Notes: a model not told the origin generated them from the sequence alone. A DNA stretch of 64,000 nucleotides from Streptomyces sp. NBC_00691 (GCF_036226665.1 NZ_CP109007.1:1893501-1957500); one strand, 5' to 3'; counted from the stretch's first letter, positions 16,906-26,993 are shown. A program made the numbers and translations.

Positions 16906-19478
16906 TGGCCTCCCTGACGTACGAGTTGACGCTCGCCGGCCTCGCGGTCGGCAGCGCCGCCGCGCTCACCGGCATCGGACTGATCGTCACCTACCGGGCG
17001 ACCGGCGTCCTGAATCTGGCGCACGGCGCGGTGGCCATGATCTGCGCGTACGTGCTCCGCCAGCTGGTGGTCGTCTGGGGCTGGCCGCTGCCGGCCGGCG
17101 CCCTCGTCACCCTTCTCGCCGTCGCCCCCGGCATCGGGCTCGTCCTGGAGCTCGGGGTGTTCCGGCCGCTGGCCCGCCGGGAGGCGAACCCCGCGCAGTC
17201 CCTGGTGGCCTCCATCGGCGTCTTCGTGCTGCTCGTGGGCGCGGCGGTGCTGCTCTGGGGCCCGGGGGCCCAGGACGACGTGCCCGTGCTCCTCGGCGAC
17301 GACCCCTGGGCCCAGCTCGGCGCGGTGGTGGCGCTCGCCTGCCTGGTGGGGGCGGTGACCCGGTGGACCCGGTTCGGCCGGGAGCTGCGGGCCGTGATCG
17401 ACAACCGGCCGCTCGCGGTCCTCTCGGGGATCGACGCGGACCGGGTCGCGGCGGCCGGCTGGGCCTTCGGCTCCTTCACCGCCGGGCTCACCGGTGTGCT
17501 CCTCGCCCCCTACGTACGGCTCGACCCGTACGGGATGCCGCTGCTCGTCGTCGAGGTGATCGCGGTCGCCGTCATCGCCCGGATGCGGTCCCTGCCGGTC
17601 GCGGTCGTGGCCGCGCTCGCCCTCGGCGTCGCCCAGGCCCAGCTCACCCGGCTGCACCCGGAGGGCTGGGCGGGACCGCTGGTCCAGGCCGTCGGGGCGA
17701 ACCTGTTCGTGGTGGCCCTCCTGGTCGCCGCGCTCGTCCTGCCGGGGATCGGCGGCAAGGGCAGGGACGCGCTGCCGCCGCCGGTGCGCCCGGGGCGGGT
17801 GCCGGGGGCCGTGTGGCTCGTCGTGGGCGTGCTGTTCCTGCTCCCGCTCGGCTTCGCGGGCTCGGACCTGCACACCGCGATCCAGGTCCCGGCCCTCGCG
17901 GTGATCCTGCTGTCCCTGGTCGTGGTGGCGGGGCGGGGCGGCCAGATCGCGCTCGGACAGGCGGCGTACGCGGGCCTGGGCGCCCTGTTCACGGCGCTGC
18001 TCGCGGCGGGCGGGGTACCCGGCCTCCTGGCCCTGTGCCTCGCGGTGCCGCTGGTCGGGGCGGTGGGGCTGCTCACGGGCCGGCCGGCGATCCGCCGGCA
18101 CGGTCTGGCGCTGGCGCTCGTGACGCTGGCGACGGGCCTGGCGGTGAGCCGCTTCGTCCTCACCCAGCCGTACGCGACGGCGGGCCTGTCCCTCGGACGC
18201 CCGGCGGGCTTCTCCGACGACCGTGCCTTCTACGCGCTCGAACTCGTCGTCCTCGCGGGATGCCTGGCCCTGGTGGCGGCGCTCCGGCGGGGCCGCACGG
18301 GCCGGGCGCTCGCGGCGCTGCGGGACCACGAGCCCGGCGCGGAGGCGGCGGGCGTCGCGGTCGCCGGCCTGAAACTCCTCGCCTTCGTCCTCGGCGCGGC
18401 CCTGGCGGCCCTGGGCGGCGGCCTGCTCGGGATGGGCCTGCGCGCCTTCGACCCGGAGGCGTACGACCCCGTCCGCGGCCTGCTGTGGTTCGCCGCGGTC
18501 CTGGTCCTGGGCGCGGACAGCCTCCTGACCCCGCTGGTGGCGGCGGCCCTCCTCACGACCCTGGACGCGGGCGCGTACGCGGGCACGGCGGCGGTGACCC
18601 TGGGCCTCCTGGCCACCCTGACGGCCAGAATCCCGCCGCTGACCACGCTGCTCCCGCGGCGAAGGCGCCCGGACACGGCGGGCCCGACACCGACACCGAC
18701 ACCGGCGCCGACGCCGACGGGAGCAGCAGTGGCAGCGGCGGGAGCGACGGCGGGAACGGCTCTCGCAGCGGCTCGGCCCCGCCCACTCGCACCCGCACCC
18801 GCACCCACACCGGCTCTCACCCCCGTCGTCCCCCGTCTCCACGCCCATGGCCTCACCCTCATCCGCCCCGGAGGGGTCACCGCCCTCGACCACGTCACCC
18901 TCGACCTCGCCCCCTCCCGCATCACCGCCCTCGTCGGCCCCAACGGCGCCGGAAAGAGCACCCTCTTCGACTGCCTCGCCGGCACCCTCCGCCCCCACGA
19001 GGGCCGGATCACCCTCGACGGCACCGACATCACCCACCACTCGGCCCACGCCCGCACCCGCCTCGGCATCGCCCGCACCTTCCAGCGCCTCGCCGTCTTC
19101 CCGTCCCTCACCGTCGAGGAGAACGTCCGCCTCGGCGAGGAGCGGGGCCACGTCCGGAACGACCCCGCCGCGGTCGAGCGGAGCCTCCGTCTCCTCGGCC
19201 TCGCCGGATCCGTGCGGCACGCGCCGGCGGCGGACCTGCCCACCGGGACCCTGCGCCGGGTCGAGCTGGCCCGCGCGCTCGCGGGTCAGCCGCACACGCT
19301 GCTCCTCGACGAGCCCGCCGCCGGTCTCGACGCCACCGAGACGGCCGCGCTCGCCCGGATCCTCGCCGCGCTCGCCGCGGACGGCCTGACCGTCCTGGTC
19401 GTCGAACACGACCCGGATCTCGTCGCGGACATCGCCCACACCGTGCACACCATGGAAGGCGGCCGGATCGTGTCATGA
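16893..19478 (+). CDS. LivH-LivM-LivG fusion: branched-chain-type ABC permeases plus ATPase
   Basis: An 861-residue triple fusion. Residues about 5-290 form a LivH permease (IGLIVTYRATGVLNLAHGAV) and about 300-585 a LivM permease (GRGGQIALGQAAYAGLGALF, then DHEPGAEAAGVAVAGLKLLA). A Thr/Pro/Ala-rich linker runs to about 643. Residues 644-861 form a LivG ATPase with intact Walker A (GPNGAGKS, residues 682-689), Walker B (LLLDEPAAGLD) and H-loop (VVEHD). The signature, normally LSYGQ-like, reads LPTGT (residues 782-786). It probably works with LivF, overlapping by ATGA, and the lipoprotein at 14403-15794. The GTG start overlaps the small membrane protein gene. Confidence 0.92.
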   Translation: MAALMASLTYELTLAGLAVGSAAALTGIGLIVTYRATGVLNLAHGAVAMICAYVLRQLVVVWGWPLPAGALVTLLAVAPGIGLVLELGVFRPLARREANPAQSLVASIGVFVLLVGAAVLLWGPGAQDDVPVLLGDDPWAQLGAVVALACLVGAVTRWTRFGRELRAVIDNRPLAVLSGIDADRVAAAGWAFGSFTAGLTGVLLAPYVRLDPYGMPLLVVEVIAVAVIARMRSLPVAVVAALALGVAQAQLTRLHPEGWAGPLVQAVGANLFVVALLVAALVLPGIGGKGRDALPPPVRPGRVPGAVWLVVGVLFLLPLGFAGSDLHTAIQVPALAVILLSLVVVAGRGGQIALGQAAYAGLGALFTALLAAGGVPGLLALCLAVPLVGAVGLLTGRPAIRRHGLALALVTLATGLAVSRFVLTQPYATAGLSLGRPAGFSDDRAFYALELVVLAGCLALVAALRRGRTGRALAALRDHEPGAEAAGVAVAGLKLLAFVLGAALAALGGGLLGMGLRAFDPEAYDPVRGLLWFAAVLVLGADSLLTPLVAAALLTTLDAGAYAGTAAVTLGLLATLTARIPPLTTLLPRRRRPDTAGPTPTPTPAPTPTGAAVAAAGATAGTALAAARPRPLAPAPAPTPALTPVVPRLHAHGLTLIRPGGVTALDHVTLDLAPSRITALVGPNGAGKSTLFDCLAGTLRPHEGRITLDGTDITHHSAHARTRLGIARTFQRLAVFPSLTVEENVRLGEERGHVRNDPAAVERSLRLLGLAGSVRHAPAADLPTGTLRRVELARALAGQPHTLLLDEPAAGLDATETAALARILAALAADGLTVLVVEHDPDLVADIAHTVHTMEGGRIVS

Positions 19479-20119
19479 GCGTCGAGATCGCCCTGCGCGC
19501 CGCGAGGGTCCGCTACGGCCCCCTGGAGGCCCTGCACGGCCTGGACCTGCCCGTCCCCGCCGGCACGGTCACCGTCCTCCTGGGCCGCAACGGCTCCGGA
19601 CGGACGACGGCCCTGCGGGCCCTCGCCGGCACCGTACGGCTCTCCGCCGGCCGGGTCCTGTGGCGGGGGGCCGACGTGACCCGACTCCCGGCGCACGAAC
19701 GGGCCCGCCGCGGGCTCTGTCTCGTACCGGACCTGCAGGCCGTGTACGCGGGCCTCACCGTCGCCGAGAACCTCGCGCTCGCCCGTCCCGGGGCCCGGCC
19801 CCCGTACCCCGCGCTCCTGCCCCTCCTGGAGCGCACCGCCGGAACCCTCTCCGGCGGCGAGCGCCGCATGCTGGCCCTCTCCCGCGCTCTGCTCCCGCCC
19901 CACGCGCGCGTGGTGCTGGTCGACGAGCCGTCGCTCGGCCTGGCCCCGCCGGTCGCGGCGCGTACGTACCGGGAGCTGGCCGCGCTCGCGGTGGAGGGCG
20001 GCGCCGCCGTGGTCCTCGCGGAGCAGCGGGTCCCGGACGGGCTGCCGCCCGGGACCCTCGTGCACGAGCTGCGGCGCGGCTCCCTCGCGTTCAGCGGGGA
20101 GCGGGCCGAGCTCGGGTGA
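19475..20119 (+). CDS. LivF-type ABC transporter ATP-binding protein
   Basis: A 214-residue ATPase, about 20 residues shorter than usual LivF. Walker A reads G-R-N-G-S-G-R-T (residues 37-44), with arginine at 43 where lysine is normally invariant. The signature LSGGE (125-129) and Walker B VVLVDEPSLGL (146-156) are intact. The H-loop position is the EQ form common in LivF. Together with the degenerate signature of the LivG domain upstream, one of the two composite ATP sites of the dimer would be non-canonical and the other fully canonical. It is translationally coupled to the fusion gene through ATGA. Confidence 0.9.
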   Translation: MSVEIALRAARVRYGPLEALHGLDLPVPAGTVTVLLGRNGSGRTTALRALAGTVRLSAGRVLWRGADVTRLPAHERARRGLCLVPDLQAVYAGLTVAENLALARPGARPPYPALLPLLERTAGTLSGGERRMLALSRALLPPHARVVLVDEPSLGLAPPVAARTYRELAALAVEGGAAVVLAEQRVPDGLPPGTLVHELRRGSLAFSGERAELG

Positions 20120-20134
20120 CGGCCCCGGGACCCG

Positions 20135-20746
<612 letters not shown>

Positions 20747-20984
20747 CTAGGCAGCCCCCGCCGCCCGCGGCCCGTGCCGCGCGGAACACTGTTCACACCC
20801 CACCCGGTCGGAGGCACCCGCGCTCCGGGCCTCCCCGAGCCCCCGCTCACCGGCTTCCGCACGAGCCGGTGGCAAGTTGCCTCGCTTCCGCGCGTGACCC
20901 CGGCCGAGCCTGACCCGTTGAACTCGGCATGAGACGACCGGGAACGGCCCGGCGTCCCCCCGTACCGAGTCCAGGGAGCCCCCC

Positions 20985-21767
20985 GTGCCGCGCATGCTCG
21001 ACGTCAGCGAGGACGTACGCGCCGAGATCGGCGACGAAGAAGCGGACCGGCTGCTCGCCGGCGACAACGCCCCGGGCAGCTACGACTGCACCTCCTGCCG
21101 CACGCCGGGGGACTCCGAGCAGGAGCGCACCAGCACGGTGCTGTTCGTCGGCGACGAGACCGCGGTCCTCGCGTTCGCCCACGCCAGCTGCATTCCGTCG
21201 CAGGTCGTCCGGGTCGCCGAGGAGCAGCTCCAGGGCGCTGTCGCCTCCATCACCGCCTCGGACACCGCCGACGCGCTGTCCGCCGCCCACCCCGAGCAGG
21301 CCGTGCTCGGCGTCACCAGCGGTCTCGTCCTGATCCAGAGCGAGCTGCACCCGGCCCTGGTCGTGGAGCCGACCGCGCCGGTGGCCCGTCCCGGTTCGGA
21401 CGGTCTCACCGACGAGTTCCTGCCGCTCCTGGCCGACCAGGGCTTCCACCAGGTCATGAACCTCGACGAGCGGCCGGCGGCGCTGCCGGGCTGGTCGGTC
21501 CTGGTCGCCATGGGCCAGCTGCACTCCGTCCTCCAGCCGGGCCCCGGCGGCGCCGGTCAGGCCGCCTGGTGGCAGGCGCACCAGCCGCTCCAGGTCACCG
21601 AGGGCTGGCGCGCGGCGGCCAACAAGTCGCACACGGTGCTGGTCTTCGCCGCGCCCGTCGGCTCGATCGGCCAGCAGCCGCGCGAGGACCTGCTGCGCGA
21701 CGCGCTGGAGAAGGCCGCGGCGAACGGGCGTCTGGTCGCCGCCGCGATGCCGCTGGCCGGTACCTGA
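20985..21767 (+). CDS. conserved hypothetical protein (260 aa)
   Basis: Not recognised as a named family. The start is GTG with GGGAG six bases upstream; an ATG three codons later is possible. The N-terminal third is acidic and has a C-T-S-C pair plus a third cysteine (HASCIPS), suggesting a small metal site or redox pair. The middle has alternating hydrophobic strands (SGLVLIQSELHPALVVEPTA), and the C-terminal half resembles a mixed alpha/beta domain (LPGWSVLVAMGQLHSVLQPG; KSHTVLVFAAPVG). There is no signal peptide or membrane segment, so it is probably cytoplasmic. It is monocistronic. Confidence 0.8.
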   Translation: MPRMLDVSEDVRAEIGDEEADRLLAGDNAPGSYDCTSCRTPGDSEQERTSTVLFVGDETAVLAFAHASCIPSQVVRVAEEQLQGAVASITASDTADALSAAHPEQAVLGVTSGLVLIQSELHPALVVEPTAPVARPGSDGLTDEFLPLLADQGFHQVMNLDERPAALPGWSVLVAMGQLHSVLQPGPGGAGQAAWWQAHQPLQVTEGWRAAANKSHTVLVFAAPVGSIGQQPREDLLRDALEKAAANGRLVAAAMPLAGT

Positions 21768-21931
21768 TGGAGGACGGCCGGCCGGGCATAGGGTGGACGC
21801 GGGTCCATGGCGTACCGACGGGGTCCGCGGGCTCCGCCGGTCCGGCGGCCCCGACCGTGCCACGTCCCCGGCGGGCGCCCCTTTCGGAGAGCCGCCCGCA
21901 TCCGACGGGCGGCGGGGTCGTTGGCACCTAC

Positions 21932-22267
21932 GTGCACGCATACGACCCTTTCCTCCAGCCGTATCCGAGTCAGATCCCTTCGATGCGCCCCGCGCAGGAC
22001 GTCACGTCGGGGCCCTCGCCCACGCCGATCTACGACGCCCTGTACTCGGAGTACCGCAGGTCGTTCCGCACGCTGCCGGGTGACCGCAGCGGCGAGGAGG
22101 AGCTGACGTTCCGGGCGTTCGGTACGGCGGTGAGCACGGGCGTGTACGGAAACGGCCAGGGCCACCGGCACACGTCGGCGTATCCCACGGCGTGGTCGGC
22201 CCCGTACCCGCCGACGCACACCCACACCCAGGCGGCGCTGCCGCCGGGGCCCCGCAGGGGCCTCTAG
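21932..22267 (+). CDS. small hypothetical protein (111 aa)
   Basis: The GTG at 21932 opens a 111-codon frame beginning MHAYDPFLQPYPSQIPSM, with a central IYDALYSEYRRSFRTLPGDR and a His/Thr/Tyr/Pro-rich C-terminus (THTHTQ). No family, signal peptide or membrane helix is recognised. The frame stays open about 360 bases upstream, inside the preceding gene, so the start is uncertain and the ribosome site is weak (GGCGGGG, 13 bases away). Support comes from the balanced amino-acid composition and the terminator 19 bases after the stop. Confidence 0.55.
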   Translation: MHAYDPFLQPYPSQIPSMRPAQDVTSGPSPTPIYDALYSEYRRSFRTLPGDRSGEEELTFRAFGTAVSTGVYGNGQGHRHTSAYPTAWSAPYPPTHTHTQAALPPGPRRGL

Positions 22268-22285
22268 GCACGGCACACCGGGGGA

Positions 22286-22326
22286 ACGGCGGAGGGCCGG
22301 GGCGATCCGCCCCGGCCCTCCGCCGT
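22286..22326. terminator. bidirectional GC hairpin terminator
   Basis: Perfect 19-base arms 22286-22304 and 22308-22326 (ACGGCGGAGGGCCGGGGCG) around ATC. It serves the plus-strand hypothetical gene ending at 22267 and the minus-strand der operon ending at 22356. Confidence 0.85.
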
Positions 22327-22355
22327 GTCATCCCTCCGTGCGTGGCACGGCAGGA

Positions 22356-23804
22356 CTACTTCTTGCGGCCGCGCTTCTCGCGCACGCGCACCGAGATGTG
22401 GATCGGGGTGCCCTCGAAGCCGAACTCCTCGCGGAGACGACGCTCGATGAAGCGGCGGTAGCCGGCCTCCAGGAACCCGGAGGCGAAGAGCACGAAGCGC
22501 GGCGGCTTGGTGCCCGCCTGCGTGCCGAAGAGGATGCGGGGCTGCTTGCCGCCGCGGATCGGGTGCGGGTGAGCCGCGACGATCTCACCGAGGAAGGCGT
22601 TGAGCCGGCCGGTGGGGACACGGGTCTCCCAGCCGGCGAGGGCGGTCTCGATGGCCGGGACCAGCTTCTCCATGTGGCGGCCGGTCTTGGCGGAGACGTT
22701 GACGCGGGGCGCCCAGGCGACCTGCTGCATCTCGGTCTCGATCTCGCGCTCGAGGTAGTAGCGGCGCTCCTCGTCGAGCTCGTCCCACTTGTTGTAGGCG
22801 ATGACGATGGCGCGGCCGGACTCGACCGCCATCGTGATGATGCGCTGGTCCTGGACCGAGATGTTGTCGGTGGTGTCGATCAGGATGACGGCCACCTCGG
22901 CCTTCTCTACGGCGGCGGCCGTCCGCAGGGAGGCGTAGTAGTCCGCGCCCTCCTGGAGGTGGACCTTCTTGCGGATGCCCGCGGTGTCGACGAACTTCCA
23001 CGTCACGCCGCCGAGCTCGATCAGCTCGTCGACCGGGTCGCGGGTGGTGCCGGCCAGCTCGTTGACGACGACGCGGTCCTCGTTCGCCACCTTGTTGAGC
23101 AGCGAGGACTTGCCGACGTTCGGGCGGCCGATGAGGGCGATGCGGCGCGGTCCGCCGACGGCGTTGCCGAAGCGCTGCTCGGGGGCCTCGGGCAGCTTCC
23201 TCAGGACCTCGTCGAGGAGGTCGCCGGTGCCGCGCCCGTGCAGCGAGGAGACGGGGAACGGCTCGCCGAGGCCCAGGGACCACAGCGTGGCCGCGTCGGC
23301 CTCGCCGGACTGGCCGTCGACCTTGTTGGCGGCCAGGACGACCGGCTTGCCGGCGCGGCGCAGCAGCTTGACGACGGCCTCGTCGGTGTCGGTGGCACCG
23401 ACGGTGGCGTCCACGACGAAGAGACAGGCGTCGGCGGCCTCGATGGCGAACTCGGCCTGGGCGGCGACGGAGGCGTCGATGCCGAGGACGTCCTGCTCCC
23501 AGCCGCCGGTGTCGACGATCTTGAAGCGGCGCCCGGCCCATTCGGCCTCGTAGGTGACGCGGTCGCGGGTGACGCCCGGCTTGTCCTCGACGACGGCCTC
23601 ACGGCGGCCGATGATGCGGTTCACCAGGGTCGACTTGCCGACGTTCGGACGGCCGACGACGGCGAGGACGGGGAGGGGGCCATGGCCCGCCTCCTCGATC
23701 GCGCCCTCGACCTCTTCGGCGTCGAAGCCTTCTTCGGAGGCGAGCTCCATGAACTCCGCGTACTCGGCGTCGCCAAGTGCCCCGTGGTCGTGCTGGTCGT
23801 TCAT
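22356..23804 (-). CDS. der: ribosome biogenesis GTPase Der (EngA)
   Basis: A 482-residue double GTPase that matures the 50S subunit. An acidic 40-residue N-terminal extension precedes G-domain 1 ([27 protein letters not shown]) and G-domain 2 ([27 protein letters not shown]). A KH-like domain ends in a basic GRKK tail. All GTP-binding motifs are present in both domains. It is the last gene of the run aroH-tyrA ... cmk-plsC-der read leftward, with a 70-base gap after plsC. Confidence 0.97.
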   Translation of the reverse strand: MNDQHDHGALGDAEYAEFMELASEEGFDAEEVEGAIEEAGHGPLPVLAVVGRPNVGKSTLVNRIIGRREAVVEDKPGVTRDRVTYEAEWAGRRFKIVDTGGWEQDVLGIDASVAAQAEFAIEAADACLFVVDATVGATDTDEAVVKLLRRAGKPVVLAANKVDGQSGEADAATLWSLGLGEPFPVSSLHGRGTGDLLDEVLRKLPEAPEQRFGNAVGGPRRIALIGRPNVGKSSLLNKVANEDRVVVNELAGTTRDPVDELIELGGVTWKFVDTAGIRKKVHLQEGADYYASLRTAAAVEKAEVAVILIDTTDNISVQDQRIITMAVESGRAIVIAYNKWDELDEERRYYLEREIETEMQQVAWAPRVNVSAKTGRHMEKLVPAIETALAGWETRVPTGRLNAFLGEIVAAHPHPIRGGKQPRILFGTQAGTKPPRFVLFASGFLEAGYRRFIERRLREEFGFEGTPIHISVRVREKRGRKK

Positions 23805-23874
23805 GAAGTCCGTTCCTTGATCATTCGTGGTCGGTGGGTCCCCGGGCCGCGGGGCCCACTACTGAAAGTCTCGC

Positions 23875-24519
23875 TCAGCGCCCGGTGAGGCGCCTGGCGT
23901 TTTCCAGGTGGTCGGTGAGCTTCCCCTGGATCCGTACGGTGGCCTCGTCGAGCGCCTTGCGCGTCCGGCGGCCGGAGCCGTCGCCCGCGTCGAAGGCGTC
24001 ACCGAAGACGACGTCGACGCGGCCGCGCAGCGGAGGCAGTGCCTTGACCAACCGTCCGCGGCGCTCGGTGCTTCCCAGGACGGCCACCGGGACGATCGGC
24101 GCGCCGCTGCGGACGGCGAAGTACGCCAGACCGGAGCGGAGCGAGGCGAAGTCGCCGTCGCCCCTCGTGCCCTCGGGGAAGATCCCGAGGACGCCGCCCT
24201 GCTCCAGGACGCCCAGGGCGTTGCCTATCGCCGCGCGGTCGGTGCCGTGCCGGTCCACCTTGAGCTGCCCGATGCCCTCCAGGAAGCTGCCGAGCGGGCC
24301 GACGAACGCCTCCTTCTTGATGAGGAAGTGCACGGGGCGCGGCGCGGTGCCCATGAGCATGGGGCCGTCGATGTTGTGCGCGTGGTTCACGGCGAGGATG
24401 GCGGGGCCGGATGCCGGCACCCGCCAGGCACCGAGGACGCGCGGCTTCCAGAAGCCGTACATCAGTCCGATGCCGATGCGTCTGCCGACGGCGGCGCCCC
24501 TCTCGGAGGGCACGGTCAC
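23875..24519 (-). CDS. 1-acyl-sn-glycerol-3-phosphate acyltransferase (PlsC-like)
   Basis: A 214-residue membrane-associated acyltransferase. The catalytic H-x4-D motif is in VNHAHNIDGPMLM and the phosphate-binding motif is FPEGTRG. It transfers an acyl chain to lysophosphatidate in phospholipid synthesis. I start it at the GTG whose last two bases plus A form the stop of cmk (GTGA overlap), which implies translational coupling; the frame stays open 14 codons further without a ribosome site. The cmk-plsC-der order is conserved in actinobacteria. Confidence 0.92.
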   Translation of the reverse strand: MTVPSERGAAVGRRIGIGLMYGFWKPRVLGAWRVPASGPAILAVNHAHNIDGPMLMGTAPRPVHFLIKKEAFVGPLGSFLEGIGQLKVDRHGTDRAAIGNALGVLEQGGVLGIFPEGTRGDGDFASLRSGLAYFAVRSGAPIVPVAVLGSTERRGRLVKALPPLRGRVDVVFGDAFDAGDGSGRRTRKALDEATVRIQGKLTDHLENARRLTGR

Positions 24520-25190
24520 TTGGCGGCTCCGCGCTTCTCGTCCACCAGGGTGACGACGCACTCGATGACCTGGTCGAGGGTGAGCTCGGTGGTGTCGACC
24601 TCGACGGCGTCGTCCGCCTTGGCGAGCGGCGAGGTCTTACGGCTGGAGTCGGCCGCGTCCCGCTTGACCAGGGCCTCCTTCGTCGCCTGCACGTCGACGC
24701 CCTTGAGCTCGCCGGAGCGGCGGGCGGCACGGGCCTCGGGCGAGGCGGTGAGGAAGATCTTGAGGTCGGCGTCGGGCAGGACGGTGGTGCCGATGTCCCG
24801 GCCCTCGACGACGATGCCGTGCTCGGTCCCGCGGGCGATGGACCGCTGGAGCTCCGTGATCAGGCGCCGCACCTCGGGGACGGCGCTGACGGCGCTGACC
24901 TTGGAGGTGACCTCTTCGGTACGGATGGGGCCGGCGGCGTCGGCGCCGTCGACGGTGATGGTGGGCCGCGCCGGGTCGGTGCCGGAGACGATGACCGGCT
25001 TGGCGGCGGCGTTGGCGACGGCCTCGGCGTCGTGGACGTCCACGCCGTTGCTGATCATCCACCAGGTGATCGCCCGGTACTGGGCGCCCGTGTCCAGGTA
25101 GCTCAGACCCAGCTTGGCGGCGACCGCCTTCGAGGTGCTGGACTTGCCCGTGCCGGAGGGCCCGTCGATGGCGACGATCACGGATTCCAC
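24516..25190 (-). CDS. cmk: cytidylate kinase
   Basis: A 224-residue kinase converting CMP/dCMP to the diphosphate with ATP. The P-loop GPSGTGKSS is at residues 9-17. The nucleoside-binding segment YLDTGAQYRAITWWM and VVEGRDIGTTVLPDADLKIF follow, and the lid is the arginine-rich EARAARRSGELKG. The GTG at 25190 is preceded by AGGAAGG about ten bases upstream; the longer upstream frame lacks support. The first gene of a coupled cmk-plsC pair with der just behind. Confidence 0.95.
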   Translation of the reverse strand: MESVIVAIDGPSGTGKSSTSKAVAAKLGLSYLDTGAQYRAITWWMISNGVDVHDAEAVANAAAKPVIVSGTDPARPTITVDGADAAGPIRTEEVTSKVSAVSAVPEVRRLITELQRSIARGTEHGIVVEGRDIGTTVLPDADLKIFLTASPEARAARRSGELKGVDVQATKEALVKRDAADSSRKTSPLAKADDAVEVDTTELTLDQVIECVVTLVDEKRGAAK

Positions 25191-25410
25191 GGTGGGAACA
25201 CCTTCCTGGGGTGAGTGGCGGGCCCGGCGGAGATGCAAGGGGCCTCCCCAAGGTTACCGAGTCCCACGCACCCGTTCGGCCCAGCCCGTGCCGGGACCGG
25301 GCGGGAAGGCGTCCAGGGCCGCTCTCCCGCCCCCGCCGGGGCCCGGGTCCTGTCGCCGGACTCCCGCCTGCCCGGGGCGACGACGGGAGTGCGGCGACGG
25401 GACCCGGCCG

Positions 25411-26499
25411 TCAGCTCGTCCGCAGGGCCCAGCCGCGTTCCTGGAGTGCCGCGCCGAGGACCTGCACCGCCGACGGGTCCACCATCAGCTGGACCAGACC
25501 CGCCTGCTGCCCCGTCGCGTGCTCGATGCGGACGTCCTCGATGTTGACCCCCGCCCGTCCCGCGTCGGCGAAGATCCGGGCCAGCTCGCCCGGCTGGTCG
25601 CTGATGAGGACGGCGACCGTCTCGTACGTCGTGGGCGCGGCGCCGTGCTTGCCGGGGACGCGGGAACGGCCGGCGTTGCCGCGGCGCAGCACGTCCTCGA
25701 CGCCGGAGGCGCCGTCCCGGCGCTTGTCCTCGTCGGCGGACTGCAGCGAGCGCAGCGCGCGGACGGTCTCGTCGAGGTCGGCGGCGACGCCGGAGAGGAC
25801 GTCGGCCACGGGGCCCGGGTTCGCGGAGAGGATCTCGACCCACATGCGGGGGTCCGAGGCCGCGATCCGGGTGACGTCGCGGATGCCCTGCCCGCAGAGG
25901 CGCACGGCCGACTCGTCGGCCTCCTCCAGGCGTGCGGCGACCATCGACGACACCAGCTGCGGGGTGTGGGAGACCAGGGCGACCGCGCGGTCGTGGGCGT
26001 CGGCGTCCATGACGACGGGGACGGCCCGGCACAGCGCGACGAGCTCCAGGGCGAGGTTGAGCACCTCGGTGTCGGTGTCCCGGGTCGGGGTGAGCACCCA
26101 GGGGCGTCCCTCGAAGAGGTCGGCGGTCGCGGCGAGCGGCCCCGAGCGTTCCTTGCCGGACATGGGGTGCGTACCGATGTACGCGGTGAGGTCGAGGCCC
26201 AGTGCCTCCAGCTCGCGCTTGGGGCCGCCCTTGACGCTCGCCACGTCGAGGTAGCCGCGGCCGAGCCCGGCGGTCATGGCCTCGGCGAGGGTGGCGGCCA
26301 CGTGGGCCGGGGGTACGGCGACGACGACGAGGTCCACGGGGCCGTCGGGCGCCTCGTCGGTGCCGGCGCCGAGCGCGGCGGCCGTGCTGGCCCGCGCCGG
26401 GTCGTGGTCGCGCAGGTGGACGGTGACGCCCCGGCCCGCGAGGGCGATCGCGGCGGAGGTGCCGATCAGTCCGGTGCCGATGACGAGCGCTGTTCTCAC
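25411..26499 (-). CDS. tyrA: prephenate dehydrogenase
   Basis: A 362-residue enzyme of tyrosine synthesis (prephenate to 4-hydroxyphenylpyruvate with NAD). The N-terminal Rossmann motif is ALVIGTGLIGTSAAIALAGR. Catalytic-core motifs are GTHPMSGKE and VSHTPQLVSSMVAARL, with their conserved histidines. A C-terminal ACT-like domain (about 295-362, VAVLISDQPGELARIFADAG) suggests feedback control by tyrosine. Its GTG overlaps the aroH stop (GTGA), so both shikimate-branch enzymes are made together. A 220-base gap without a gene separates it from cmk. Confidence 0.96.
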   Translation of the reverse strand: MRTALVIGTGLIGTSAAIALAGRGVTVHLRDHDPARASTAAALGAGTDEAPDGPVDLVVVAVPPAHVAATLAEAMTAGLGRGYLDVASVKGGPKRELEALGLDLTAYIGTHPMSGKERSGPLAATADLFEGRPWVLTPTRDTDTEVLNLALELVALCRAVPVVMDADAHDRAVALVSHTPQLVSSMVAARLEEADESAVRLCGQGIRDVTRIAASDPRMWVEILSANPGPVADVLSGVAADLDETVRALRSLQSADEDKRRDGASGVEDVLRRGNAGRSRVPGKHGAAPTTYETVAVLISDQPGELARIFADAGRAGVNIEDVRIEHATGQQAGLVQLMVDPSAVQVLGAALQERGWALRTS

Positions 26500-26858
26500 T
26501 GGGCGATGTCCTTGCGCAGAGCGGCCGCGGCGCCGAGGTAGACGTGCGCGATCCGGGACTTGGGGAGCTCGGTCTCGACGTGGGCGAGGAGCCGGACGAC
26601 TCTCGGCATCGCGCCCTCGATGTCGAGCTCCTGCGCACAGATCAGGGGCACGTCGACGATGCCGATGCGGCGGGCCGCGGCGGCGGGGAAGTCGCTGTGG
26701 AGGTCGGGGGTGGCCGTGAACCAGATGCTGATGAGGTCGTCGGCGTCGAGTCCGTTGCGCTCGAGGACGGCGGTGAGCAGCTCTTCGACCTGCTCGCTCA
26801 TGTGTCCGGCCTCGTCCCGCTCCAGCTGGACGGCTCCTCGGACCGCTCGTACCGCCAC
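26496..26858 (-). CDS. aroH: chorismate mutase, AroH class
   Basis: A 120-residue trimeric AroH-type mutase (chorismate to prephenate). The N-terminal VRAVRGAVQLERDEAGHM carries the substrate-binding arginine. IWFTATPDLHSDFPAAAARR, VPLICAQELDIEGAMPRVVR and HVYLGAAAALR line the active site as in Bacillus AroH. The GTG start is followed by tyrA with a four-base overlap, giving two consecutive steps toward tyrosine in one transcript. Confidence 0.95.
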   Translation of the reverse strand: MAVRAVRGAVQLERDEAGHMSEQVEELLTAVLERNGLDADDLISIWFTATPDLHSDFPAAAARRIGIVDVPLICAQELDIEGAMPRVVRLLAHVETELPKSRIAHVYLGAAAALRKDIAQ

Positions 26859-26921
26859 GTCGTGCTCCTTCGCCTGCGCCAGTGCTCCGTTCAGCCTAGT
26901 CAGGGGCCGGAGGGCGTGCCG

Positions 26922-26956
26922 GGGCGCCCGCCCTCCGAGACGGAGGACGGGCGCCC
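26922..26956 (-). terminator. hairpin terminator after yidB-like gene
   Basis: Arms 26922-26937 and 26941-26956 pair over 16 positions with one mismatch, around AGA. It lies 38 bases past the stop of the minus-strand YidB-like gene and upstream of aroH. Confidence 0.7.
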
Positions 26957-26993
26957 GCGAGGACCTTCGCGGCCTCGGGGGCCGGGAGTCCGG

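Noticed and set aside
16719..19448. 909-codon minus-strand frame opposite the Liv fusion.
   Set aside because: Low-complexity charged antisense of permease/ATPase codons; no start signal.
20784..20794. GAACACTGTTC upstream of the Rpf-like gene as a LexA box.
   Set aside because: Spacer is three bases rather than four; probably chance.
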